The notes beneath the pieces were generated by a model. That model had not been told where the DNA came from. It searched no databases and saw nothing but the letters and a program-made list of their open reading frames with translations. From Pseudochrobactrum saccharolyticum (GTDB lineage: Bacteria > Pseudomonadota > Alphaproteobacteria > Rhizobiales > Rhizobiaceae), in contig NZ_VZPG01000003.1 in assembly GCF_008801715.1 (NCBI RefSeq), forward strand, positions 186,001 to 250,000: DNA of 64,000 nt, in the 5' to 3' direction. A program made the translations under genes and the position numbers. Shown piece after piece: positions 27,479 to 35,668 of the stretch (its first letter is position 1; each line of letters opens with the position of its first letter).

Positions 27479-29473
27479 TTAGTGTTCCTTATGATTTTGT
27501 GCAGCAAACATTGGCCCGCCTTTATGCGCGGGAAAGCCATAGCCGTTAATCAGCACCAGATCGATATCGCCGCTGCGCGCTGCAATACCCTCACGCAACA
27601 ATTGTTCACCTTCATTGGCCATTGCCTTTAAAAGCTGACTTATGATTTCATCCGGTGTGAAGGGGCGCGGCGTAATGTTTTTCTCAAACCGTGCCGCTTC
27701 GATAATCGCGGTGACATCCGGATCGGCCTGTCGCTTGCCGTCACTATAAATATACCAGCCTCTACCGCTCTTTTGCCCAAAACGGCCTGCCTCGCAGAGG
27801 CGGTCGGGAATGTTGCAATAAGGCTCATCAGGGTTGCGCGTTGCCGCCTGACGCTTGCGTTTTGCCCAGGCAATCTCCAGTCCCGCCATATCGCAGACAG
27901 CAAACAGCCCCATGGGAAAGCCGTAATGCTCAAGCGCAGCGTCAATCTCATGCGGCCATGCGCCTTGCTCGAGCATGAACTCGGCCTCGCGGCGATAGGC
28001 AGAGAAAATCCGGTTGCCGATAAAGCCTTCACAAACGCCGCAGACAATAGCCAGCTTGTTCAGTTTTTTGGCAAGTTCAAGCGTGGTTGTCAGCACATCG
28101 GGCGCTGTTTCTGCACAATTGACTACTTCCAGCAGGCGCATAATATGCGCCGGTGAGAAGAAATGCATGCCGATAACCCGCGACGGATTGCTGATCTTAA
28201 GTGCTAATTCATCAGGATTGAGATAGCTGGTATTGGTGGCAACAATAGCATCGTCACGCAAAACGCCGGACAGACGGCGAAACAGTTCTGATTTAACCTC
28301 AAAATCATCAAACACTGCTTCAATCACCAGATCAGCACCGGCAAGCGCGCTGATATCAGCGCTGACTGTGCAATTTGCTCGCTGCTGTTCTAGCGCCTGT
28401 TCACTGAGGCGGCCGGACTGAAACTGCTTGTTCAGCAGTGCTGTGATGCGGGCAAGACCGGCATCTGCCGCTTCCTGTGTCGGCTCATAGCCGATAAGCT
28501 GATAGCCAGCGGCAAGGGCCGCAACCGCAATTGCCGAGCCCATCATACCCGTGCCGGCAATGCCGATTGTAGCAACCGGCCGTGGCACGGTTCCGGCAGG
28601 CAGATCATGCTTTCCGGCTTCACGTTCGGCGAAAAACACATGCCGCAAGGCTTTAGCTTCATCGCTTTCACGAAGGCGCAGAAATGTGGTGCGTTCTTCG
28701 GCCAAAGCTTGTTCGGCAGAGAGTGTTGCCGTCAGTGATACCAGACGCACGGTCTCGGTAGGGGCGAGACGCCCGCGCGCTTTGGCAAGAATTTTTGCCG
28801 TTGTCTGTTCAGTGTTTACAGGCTGAACAGACAAAGCCAATGTGCGGCGGGGTTCTTTGCCCGTATGATACTGTGCTGCCTTTTGTGCCGCATAAGTCAG
28901 GTTCTCAGCTGTTGTGATTTCATCAATCAGGCCATTCTGCAGCGCTTCCTGTGCGGAAATAGTTTTGCCCGATGCGATCATGTCGATTGCAACATCAAGG
29001 CCGGTCAGCCGTGGCAGACGTTGGGTTCCGCCCGCACCCGGCACAAGCCCGAGCTTCACTTCCGGCAGGCCGAATTTGGCTTTCTCAACAGCCAGCCGGT
29101 AATGGCAGGCAAGAATAATTTCGCAACCGCCGCCAAGGGCTGCACCGTTAATGGCGGCAATCACCGGCTTAACAGATGCTTCAATCCGTGCTGTCACCTG
29201 CGGCAAAGTCGGCTCGCTCGGCGGCAGATCAAACTCTTTGATATCCGCACCGGCAGCAAAGAATTTGCCTGCACCGCGCAGAGTGAGGGCACGGATCACG
29301 GCAGATTTCTCTGCCAAATTCAGCGCCTGCATCAACCCTTCGCGGATGGCGGCTGAAATCGCATTCACCGGCGGGTTTGCCAGAGTGAGATGCAATACAC
29401 CATCCTGCACCACACCGGTAACGGCAGATGAAAAACTGATCGGCTGCTGCGTGTCAGAAGGGTTGTGCATCAT
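27479..29473 (-). CDS. bifunctional enoyl-CoA hydratase/3-hydroxyacyl-CoA dehydrogenase
   Basis: A 664-residue fusion. Residues ~10-200 form a crotonase domain with oxyanion loops in AAGADIKEFD and NGAALGGGCEIILACHYRL, and the catalytic Glu in LPEVKLGLVPGAGGTQRLP. Residues ~300-480 are the NAD-binding dehydrogenase (IGIAGTGMMGSAIAV and VIGMHFFSPAHIMRLLEVV with the catalytic His). The C-terminal 3HCDH domain follows. The order is that of the FadJ/peroxisomal bifunctional type, without a thiolase part, which is supplied by the next gene. In this cluster it would hydrate and oxidise the ring-opened or ring-reduced CoA ester made from anthraniloyl-CoA. Confidence 0.93.
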   Translation of the reverse strand: MMHNPSDTQQPISFSSAVTGVVQDGVLHLTLANPPVNAISAAIREGLMQALNLAEKSAVIRALTLRGAGKFFAAGADIKEFDLPPSEPTLPQVTARIEASVKPVIAAINGAALGGGCEIILACHYRLAVEKAKFGLPEVKLGLVPGAGGTQRLPRLTGLDVAIDMIASGKTISAQEALQNGLIDEITTAENLTYAAQKAAQYHTGKEPRRTLALSVQPVNTEQTTAKILAKARGRLAPTETVRLVSLTATLSAEQALAEERTTFLRLRESDEAKALRHVFFAEREAGKHDLPAGTVPRPVATIGIAGTGMMGSAIAVAALAAGYQLIGYEPTQEAADAGLARITALLNKQFQSGRLSEQALEQQRANCTVSADISALAGADLVIEAVFDDFEVKSELFRRLSGVLRDDAIVATNTSYLNPDELALKISNPSRVIGMHFFSPAHIMRLLEVVNCAETAPDVLTTTLELAKKLNKLAIVCGVCEGFIGNRIFSAYRREAEFMLEQGAWPHEIDAALEHYGFPMGLFAVCDMAGLEIAWAKRKRQAATRNPDEPYCNIPDRLCEAGRFGQKSGRGWYIYSDGKRQADPDVTAIIEAARFEKNITPRPFTPDEIISQLLKAMANEGEQLLREGIAARSGDIDLVLINGYGFPAHKGGPMFAAQNHKEH

Positions 29474-29515
29474 ATGTCCTGTCTGGATTTTCAGTCGCTT
29501 ACTCAGGCAATTACT

Positions 29516-29911
29516 TTAGTCTGGCACAACAGCTGTGGCCTGAATCTCGATCTTGGCACGATCTTCAATCAGCCCTGCCACCTGCATTGCCGCCATCGCC
29601 GGAAAATGCTTGCCGATCACATCGCGATAGGCCTGACCAAGGCCGCGCATATTGGCTTTGTATTCCTGCTTGTCGGTGAAATACCAGGTCATGCTGGTGA
29701 TATGTTCCGGCCCTGCACCATCCACAGCGAGAATGGCGACAATGTTTTTCAGAGTCTGGTGAACCTGCTCGACAAAATCATCGGTTTCAAATTCACATTG
29801 TTCATTCCAGCCGATCTGGCCGCCGATAAAGATGGTGCGTCCGCGTGCCGAGATGCCGTTGGAATAGCCGATCGGGGCAACCCAGTTATCCGGCTGTAAA
29901 ATCTTATGCAT
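29516..29911 (-). CDS. RidA family (YjgF/YER057c/UK114) protein
   Basis: A 131-residue RidA-family protein, whose members hydrolyse enamine/imine intermediates and release ammonia. Visible features are the N-terminal APIGYSNGISARGRTIFIGG, the central QVHQTLKNIVAILA and the C-terminal AAMQVAGLIEDRAKIEIQATA with the conserved substrate-binding Glu region. The usual family Arg near residue 105 does not stand out in the expected place, so activity is inferred. The ATG at 29911 overlaps the thioesterase gene by eight bases. Set within a 2-aminobenzoyl-CoA pathway, it is a good candidate for the deamination of the enamine formed after ring reduction. Confidence 0.85.
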   Translation of the reverse strand: MHKILQPDNWVAPIGYSNGISARGRTIFIGGQIGWNEQCEFETDDFVEQVHQTLKNIVAILAVDGAGPEHITSMTWYFTDKQEYKANMRGLGQAYRDVIGKHFPAMAAMQVAGLIEDRAKIEIQATAVVPD

Positions 29912-30320
29912 GAACTGTCTCCAGATGATTGAGAAGCGCGGCGCGGATATCATCGGGCCATGCGCGGGCTTTATGAGTTGTGCTTGAAGTGGCGACGAGC
30001 TTGTGTTTCGCCGTCCATAACAGATCGCCATTGGCGCGCACTTCATGGTCGAGCGACAATGAACTGCCGCCGACCGCAGTGACTTTGAGTGTGAAGTCCA
30101 GCTGGTCAGCATGGAAGCCGGGTTTTACAAAAGTCAGATCAAGCCGCACTGTTGGTGTTGCGATCTGCCGGTCATGATTGAGGCTTTTCCAGTCGGCTCC
30201 GATTGAGGCGAAGAAGTCCTCCAGAACCCCGATCAGAATATTCAGATAAGACGGAAAATAAGCGATACCTGAAGGATCACAATCGCCGAACCGTAAGGGT
30301 CTTGTAGTGTGAAAAACCAT
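29904..30320 (-). CDS. acyl-CoA thioesterase, 4HBT hotdog family
   Basis: A 138-residue hotdog-fold thioesterase. The diagnostic FGDCDPSGIAYFPSYLNILI near residue 11 contains the catalytic Asp of the 4-hydroxybenzoyl-CoA thioesterase family. The remainder (VRLDLTFVKPGFHADQLDF, then SLSLDHEVRANGDLLW) is normal for the fold. It could release stalled CoA intermediates and recover CoA during aromatic breakdown. It lies 10 bases after the acyl-CoA dehydrogenase and overlaps ridA. Confidence 0.9.
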   Translation of the reverse strand: MVFHTTRPLRFGDCDPSGIAYFPSYLNILIGVLEDFFASIGADWKSLNHDRQIATPTVRLDLTFVKPGFHADQLDFTLKVTAVGGSSLSLDHEVRANGDLLWTAKHKLVATSSTTHKARAWPDDIRAALLNHLETVHA

Positions 30321-30330
30321 GATCCACCCT

Positions 30331-31509
30331 TTAAGCCGTTTTCAGCAATTCGCGGGCAATAATCAGTTTCTGAACCTCTGTTGCCCCTTCATAAATGCGC
30401 AGGCTACGGATTTCCCGATAGAGTTTTTCGGTGATTGCTCCGCTTTGCACACCACGTCCGCCAAACATCTGCAAAGCGCGGTCAATAATCATCTGGGCAG
30501 ATTCCGTCGCAGCCATTTTCGCCATTGCTGCCTGCTGGGTGGTTGGCAGTTTCTGCACATCGCGACGCCATGCGGCGCGGTAGGTCAGCAGAGTTGCGGC
30601 CTCCAGTTCTGTCGCCATGTCGCCAAGTGCTGCCTGTGTCAGTTGCAGATCGCTGAGTGTTGCGCCAAATATCTGCCGGTTACGCGCATGGTTGAGAGCC
30701 TCATCCAAGGCACGACGGGCAAAGCCAAGGGCGGCCGCTGCCACGGAAGCGCGGAAAATATCCAGCGTGCGCATGGCAATTTTAAAACCTTCGCCGCCTG
30801 CACCCAAACGCCGTGAAGCTGGGATACGGCAATTCTCAAAACGGATTGTAGCGAGCGGATGCGGCGCAATCACTTCAAGCCGCTCGGCAATGGAAAAGCC
30901 CGGATCAGTGGCATAGACCACAAAGGCCGAGATGCCGCGTGTGCCCGCAGCCTCACCTGTGCGGGCAAAGACGGTGTAAACATCGGCGATGCCGCCATTG
31001 GAAATCCAGGTTTTCTCACCGTTGAGAATATAATCGTCGCCGTCTTGTGCCGCGGCGCATTGCATGGCGGCGACATCGGAACCGGCTTCTTTCTCCGACA
31101 ACGCAAAGGCCGACAACCACTCGCCGGAAGAGATTTTTGGCAGAATATGCTGCTTTAATGCATCCGATCCGGCAAGGCCGATCGCGCCGGTGCCAAGCCC
31201 CTGCATAGCAAAGGCAAAATCCGCCAGCCCGTCATGCCATGCCAGTGTTTCGCGCGCCAGACAGACCGAACGGGAGTCAATCTCGGTCTTGCCGCTGTTG
31301 CCGGTGACGCTATCGAGAAGTCCTGCTTGCCCAAGCAGTTTCACCAGCTTGCGGCAGGCGGCATCTGTGTCGTGATGATTAATATTTTTCAAAACACCGG
31401 ATGCGGCAAATTCCTTGAGCTTTTGAGCGAAGTCGCGCTGTTGCTGCTCAAAAAACGGCAGTTCCAGATGTTCATGAACGGGGGCTTCGCGGCAGGCTGT
31501 ATCTGACAT
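30331..31509 (-). CDS. acyl-CoA dehydrogenase
   Basis: A 392-residue FAD-dependent acyl-CoA dehydrogenase. Recognisable blocks are FALSEKEAGSDVAAMQ (FAD/substrate loop), LNGEKTWISNGGIADVYTVFA and RQIFGATLSDLQLTQAALGDM. The C-terminal QMFGGRGVQSGAITEKLYRE and RSLRIYEGATEVQKLIIARE segment is the usual site of the catalytic Glu. In this operon it would introduce the double bond in a CoA ester derived from the reduced 2-aminobenzoyl ring. It is 11 bases upstream of the thioesterase gene and 3 bases after the enoyl-CoA hydratase gene. Confidence 0.93.
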   Translation of the reverse strand: MSDTACREAPVHEHLELPFFEQQQRDFAQKLKEFAASGVLKNINHHDTDAACRKLVKLLGQAGLLDSVTGNSGKTEIDSRSVCLARETLAWHDGLADFAFAMQGLGTGAIGLAGSDALKQHILPKISSGEWLSAFALSEKEAGSDVAAMQCAAAQDGDDYILNGEKTWISNGGIADVYTVFARTGEAAGTRGISAFVVYATDPGFSIAERLEVIAPHPLATIRFENCRIPASRRLGAGGEGFKIAMRTLDIFRASVAAAALGFARRALDEALNHARNRQIFGATLSDLQLTQAALGDMATELEAATLLTYRAAWRRDVQKLPTTQQAAMAKMAATESAQMIIDRALQMFGGRGVQSGAITEKLYREIRSLRIYEGATEVQKLIIARELLKTA

Positions 31510-31512
31510 GGT

Positions 31513-32364
31513 TCAGTTCCCTTCAAATTCAGGGCGGCGTTTGGCGGCAAAGGCCTCAAATGCACGGCGGAAATCCTGTGTCGCCATGCAGATGGCTTGT
31601 GCCTGCGCTTCCGATTCAATCATTTCGTCAATGCCCATTGCCCATTCCTGAGCCAGCATGGTTTTGGTAATGCCATGTGCAAAATAAGGGCCGTCAGCGA
31701 GGGTTTTGGCGAGTTTTTGTGCCTCTGCCAGCAGGTTTTCACCATCATGCAGATGGTTGTAGAAACCCCAGTCTTTGCCCTCGGTGGCCGACATGAAACG
31801 GCCGGTATAAAGCAGCTCCGCTGCACGACCCTGACCGATAATGCGGGGCAGGATTCCGCAGGCACCCATATCCGCACCGGCAAGACCGACACGGGTAAAC
31901 AGGAATGCGGTTTTCGCCTCATGGGTTGCAAGACGCAGGTCTGAGGCCATTGCCAGAATGGCACCGGCACCGGCGCAAATACCGTCTACAGCCGCAATCA
32001 CGGGCTGCGGGCATTTGCGCATGGCTTTCACCACATCACCGGTCATGCGGGTGAAGGCCAAGAGTTCCGGCATCGGCATTTTCGTCAAAGGCTCGATGAT
32101 CTCGAAAACATCGCCGCCGGAAGAGAAATTACCGCCCGCTCCGGTGACAACCACGGCACGAATATCCGATGCATAGGCCAAATCGCGGAACAGATCACGC
32201 AGCTCCGCATAGCTTTCAAAGGTCAGCGGGTTTTTACGATCAGGGCGGTTGAGCGTGAGGGTGGCAACGCGTCCGTCTTCACTCACCTCCCACAGAAAAT
32301 GCTGTGCCTGATAGTTTTTAAAAGCTTCCAGATGACTGTTCATGCTGATGGTTTGTTCGCTCAT
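31513..32364 (-). CDS. enoyl-CoA hydratase/isomerase (crotonase) family protein
   Basis: A 283-residue crotonase-fold enzyme. The oxyanion-hole segments are [17 protein letters not shown] and [20 protein letters not shown]. The position usually held by a catalytic Glu is in [20 protein letters not shown], where Asp replaces the hydratase Glu. It may therefore be an isomerase, ring hydrolase or other crotonase chemistry rather than a standard hydratase. That would suit cleavage of a cyclic beta-ketoacyl-CoA (inference). The ATG overlaps the SDR stop by four bases and has GGCAGG before it; a second ATG at 32343 is possible. Confidence 0.88.
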   Translation of the reverse strand: MSEQTISMNSHLEAFKNYQAQHFLWEVSEDGRVATLTLNRPDRKNPLTFESYAELRDLFRDLAYASDIRAVVVTGAGGNFSSGGDVFEIIEPLTKMPMPELLAFTRMTGDVVKAMRKCPQPVIAAVDGICAGAGAILAMASDLRLATHEAKTAFLFTRVGLAGADMGACGILPRIIGQGRAAELLYTGRFMSATEGKDWGFYNHLHDGENLLAEAQKLAKTLADGPYFAHGITKTMLAQEWAMGIDEMIESEAQAQAICMATQDFRRAFEAFAAKRRPEFEGN

Positions 32365-33161
32365 CCTGCCAATACCTCGCCACCGGCAATTGCAATTGCC
32401 TGTCCGTTGATTGAGGCGGCATCAGGAGATGCCAGCCATAAGACTGTGTGTGCCACTTCCTCCGGTTTAATCAGCCGGTTTTGCGGATTGGCTTTTACAA
32501 AATGCGCCAGCGCTTCTTCTTCAGATCGACCGGTTTTTTGCATGATCTGTGCAATGGCCTCGCGGATAATCGGCGTATCGGTAAAACCTGGACACACGGC
32601 ATTGACGGTAATGCCCTTTGTTGCGAGTTCCAGCGCCAAAGCACGGGTGAGGCCGATAACACCATGTTTTGCGGCGCAATAGGCCGAGACATAGGCATAG
32701 CCGGTCAACCCTGCCGTGGACGCGATATTGATAATACGCGCATTTGCGCCATAGGTTTTCAGATCCGGCAGCACAGCCTGCGTCACCTGAAAAACACCGG
32801 TCAGATCAACTGCAAGCACCTGCGACCACATCTCAAGATTGGTTTTTTCAAAGGGTGCGGAAGGCGCTTCACCGGCATTATTGACGAGAATACTCACCGG
32901 CCCGAAAGCCGCTTGAGCCGCCTGCAAACCTGTGCTGATCGCCTGCGCATTTGTCACATCAAAACCGCTGGCAACAAAACAGGTTTTGCGTCCCGCAGCC
33001 TGATCGAGCTCTGCGGCCAGTGCCGCCAGAGGCTCATGCCGCCTGCCGGACAAAGTGACATTGGCACCGGACAAAGCAAAGTCACGGGCAATTGCCGCAC
33101 CGATACCGCTGCCTGCGCCGGTGATTAAAACATGTCTGCCGTGGAATTTATTATTGCTCAT
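32361..33161 (-). CDS. short-chain dehydrogenase/reductase
   Basis: A 266-residue SDR. The nucleotide motif [18 protein letters not shown] lies near residue 10, NNAG near 97, and the catalytic Ser-Tyr-Lys in [23 protein letters not shown]. The Pro-Gly motif [10 protein letters not shown] follows, so it is a classical NAD(P)-dependent alcohol/ketone oxidoreductase. It probably acts on the oxo or hydroxy group left on the ring by the monooxygenase/reductase. The start may be 33161 or the ATG four codons upstream (33173); neither has a strong ribosome-binding site. The gene follows the monooxygenase closely in the operon. Confidence 0.92.
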   Translation of the reverse strand: MSNNKFHGRHVLITGAGSGIGAAIARDFALSGANVTLSGRRHEPLAALAAELDQAAGRKTCFVASGFDVTNAQAISTGLQAAQAAFGPVSILVNNAGEAPSAPFEKTNLEMWSQVLAVDLTGVFQVTQAVLPDLKTYGANARIINIASTAGLTGYAYVSAYCAAKHGVIGLTRALALELATKGITVNAVCPGFTDTPIIREAIAQIMQKTGRSEEEALAHFVKANPQNRLIKPEEVAHTVLWLASPDAASINGQAIAIAGGEVLAG

Positions 33162-33178
33162 ATCCGGTCTCATTCTGG

Positions 33179-35518
33179 TTATTTCAGTGTGGCAGCCGCA
33201 GCGGCTTCACGAGCCAGATTGGTTTCATACTGGGTTTTGCCAGAGTAATATTGCTTCGGCCAAGGCACGGAGGTCAGCCCGATTTTTGCCGCCTCATGCA
33301 ATACCCAAGCGGGGTCTGCGAGATGCGGGCGGGCCACGGCGCAAAGATCGGCACGTCCTGCGGAGATTACCGAATTGGCGTGATCGGCTTCCGATATCGC
33401 ACCCACAGCAATTGTCGGGATGCCTATCTCATTGCGGATTTTGTCTGAAAACGGGGTCTGGAACAGACGGCCATAAACTGGTTTTTCATGTTTAACGACC
33501 TGTCCCGATGAACAGTCGATGAGATCGGCACCGGCATCTTTAAACATCTGCGCAAAAATCGCTGCATCATCAGGCGTATTGCCACCTTCCGCCCAGTCAT
33601 GACAGGAGAGGCGCACCGAAATTGGCTTATCCTGCGGCCAGACCGCACGAATGGCCTTGAACACTTCCAGCGGAAAACGCGCACGATTTGCGTGGCTGCC
33701 GCCATATTCATCTTCGCGCTGATTGGTCAGCGGCGAGAGGAAGCTGGAGAGCAGATAACCATGCGCGGCATGGAGCTCCAGCCAGTCTGCACCGGTACTT
33801 GCGGCAAGCTCAGTCGCGTGCACAAAATCAGCAATTACCCGATCCATATCTTCGCGTGTCATAGGCTTCGGCTTCTGGCTATTGACCAGATAAGGCTCTG
33901 CCGAGGCAGAAATCAGCGGCCAGCCGCTCGCTTCATCAACCGGTTGGTCAATGCCTTCCCAAGCGGGTTTGGTGGCACCTTTGCGCCCCGCATGACCCAG
34001 CTGAATGGCCACTTTGGCATCGCTGTTCTGATGTACGAAATCGACCAGACGCTTCCAGCCGTCGCGCTGTTCTTCGTTCCACAGTCCCAGACAATTCGGA
34101 GTGATACGCGCATCAGGAGAAACGCAGGTCATTTCCGCAAAGATCAGACCGGCACCGCCGAGCGCACGGGAACCGAGATGCACCATATGGAAATCATTGA
34201 TCAGACCATCGGTTGCCGAATACATAGCCATCGGCGACATGACGATACGGTTCGCCAAGGTCACCCCGCGCAGCTGATAGGGCGTGAACATCGGCGGCAC
34301 ATGGCGTGTGCTGCTGTTGCTCTCTATCGGCAGGCCGGACTTTTTGGCAAACCAGTTTTCATAGCCCTGCAACCAGTTTCTATCGCGCAGACGCAGGTTT
34401 TCATGACTGATACGCTGTGAGCGCGTCAGCATGGAATACATGAATTGCTCCGGCTCAAAATGATCCGCATAGCGCCGGCCAACCACCTCAAACCATTCCA
34501 TCGCATTGCGTGCGGCATTCTGAATGCGCGCTACATCCACACGGCGGATTTCCTCATAGGTTTCGAGCGCTGCAGGAATATGACTTTTGTCATGACCGTA
34601 CAGGTTAAACTGGTTGGTCAGTTCAATCGCATCATCAATTGCCAGTTTGGTGCCTGAGCCGATGGCAAAATGAGCGGTATGGGCGGCATCGCCCATCAGC
34701 ACTACATGGGAATTACCATTATAATGGCTCCACTTGCCGCAGATCAGCCGGTTGAAATTCAGCCATGCCGAGCCGCGCAAATGCCGCGCATTGGTCATCA
34801 GCGGTGCGCCTTCCAGCACTTCCGAGAAAAGATTTTCGCAGAAAGAGATGGAATCCTGCTGTGACATCTCATCAAGACCATGCGCCTGATAGGCTTCTTC
34901 TGTGGTCTCGATAATGAAAGTCGAGGTCTTGTCATCGAATTTGTAAATATGCGCCTGAAACCAGCCGTGATCTGTCTTGCGGAAATCAAAGGTGAAGGCG
35001 TCAAAGAGCTTATTGGTGCCAAGCCAAATATAACGGTTTGGCCGCACGATCATATCCGGCTCGAATATATCGGCATAGCGATGACGGATTTTAGAATTCA
35101 GCCCGTCAGAGGCGATAATCAGATCAGCATCGGGATGTTGCGTATCTGCATCCACATCGGTTTCAAATATCAGCTCAACGCCTAAATCTTCGCAGCGTTT
35201 TTGCAGAATATTCAGCAGTTTTTTGCGGCCGATACCGACAAAGCCATGACCGCTTGTGCGCTGGCGTGTGCCTTTGAACAGCACTTCAATATCGTCCCAA
35301 TGGTTGAATGCATCCTGAATTTCCGCCGCACTGGTTTCATCCCAGACCTTCATCGCTTCCATCGTCGCATCGGAAAATACAACACCCCAGCCGAATGTGT
35401 CATAGGGTTTGTTGCGTTCGACCACGCGGATGTGATGCTCGGGATGGTTCTTTTTCATCAGCAGGGCAAAATACAGTCCGGCCGGACCGCCACCGATACA
35501 AACGATACGCATGGTCAA
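33179..35518 (-). CDS. abmA: 2-aminobenzoyl-CoA (anthraniloyl-CoA) monooxygenase/reductase
   Basis: A 779-residue fusion. Residues 1-~400 are an FAD aromatic hydroxylase (IVCIGGGPAGLYFALLMKK near the start and MGDAAHTAHFAIGSGTKLA near 283). Residues ~410-770 are an old-yellow-enzyme-type FMN reductase (FTPYQLRGVTLANRIVMSPM, QLGHAGRKGATKPAW, ARPHLADP). This architecture is that of 2-aminobenzoyl-CoA monooxygenase/reductase of Azoarcus evansii and of salicylyl-CoA 5-hydroxylase-type proteins. The first hydroxylates the CoA ester at C5 and then reduces the ring. The adjacent 2-aminobenzoate-type CoA ligase and RidA favour the amino substrate. First gene after a 150-base gap, it starts the downstream operon (35518 to 26275). 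Confidence 0.9.
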   Translation of the reverse strand: MTMRIVCIGGGPAGLYFALLMKKNHPEHHIRVVERNKPYDTFGWGVVFSDATMEAMKVWDETSAAEIQDAFNHWDDIEVLFKGTRQRTSGHGFVGIGRKKLLNILQKRCEDLGVELIFETDVDADTQHPDADLIIASDGLNSKIRHRYADIFEPDMIVRPNRYIWLGTNKLFDAFTFDFRKTDHGWFQAHIYKFDDKTSTFIIETTEEAYQAHGLDEMSQQDSISFCENLFSEVLEGAPLMTNARHLRGSAWLNFNRLICGKWSHYNGNSHVVLMGDAAHTAHFAIGSGTKLAIDDAIELTNQFNLYGHDKSHIPAALETYEEIRRVDVARIQNAARNAMEWFEVVGRRYADHFEPEQFMYSMLTRSQRISHENLRLRDRNWLQGYENWFAKKSGLPIESNSSTRHVPPMFTPYQLRGVTLANRIVMSPMAMYSATDGLINDFHMVHLGSRALGGAGLIFAEMTCVSPDARITPNCLGLWNEEQRDGWKRLVDFVHQNSDAKVAIQLGHAGRKGATKPAWEGIDQPVDEASGWPLISASAEPYLVNSQKPKPMTREDMDRVIADFVHATELAASTGADWLELHAAHGYLLSSFLSPLTNQREDEYGGSHANRARFPLEVFKAIRAVWPQDKPISVRLSCHDWAEGGNTPDDAAIFAQMFKDAGADLIDCSSGQVVKHEKPVYGRLFQTPFSDKIRNEIGIPTIAVGAISEADHANSVISAGRADLCAVARPHLADPAWVLHEAAKIGLTSVPWPKQYYSGKTQYETNLAREAAAAATLK

Positions 35519-35642
35519 ATTCTCCCCTTGAATGCTCTGTTTCCCGCTATAGGGCCACAGTCATTTTTATGATGTGCGGTGGTATCGGGTACCGGCGCAC
35601 AATTTATTTTATACTTAAAACATATGGATGGAATGGATTTGG

Positions 35643-35664
35643 TCAAGTGATAAATTTGCATGAT
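35643..35664. promoter_or_regulatory. weak second MarR-box candidate
   Basis: TCAAGTGATAAATTTGCATG resembles, imperfectly, the core of the long palindrome at 37980-38023. It lies upstream of the monooxygenase gene and next to the stop of the ligase gene. It is offered only as a possible second operator. Confidence 0.2.
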
Positions 35665-35668
35665 GCGC

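Noticed and set aside
33179-35518. Salicylyl-CoA 5-hydroxylase
   Set aside because: The same fusion architecture is used, but the adjacent ligase resembles 2-aminobenzoate-CoA ligase and a RidA deaminase is in the operon, so the amino substrate is preferred.
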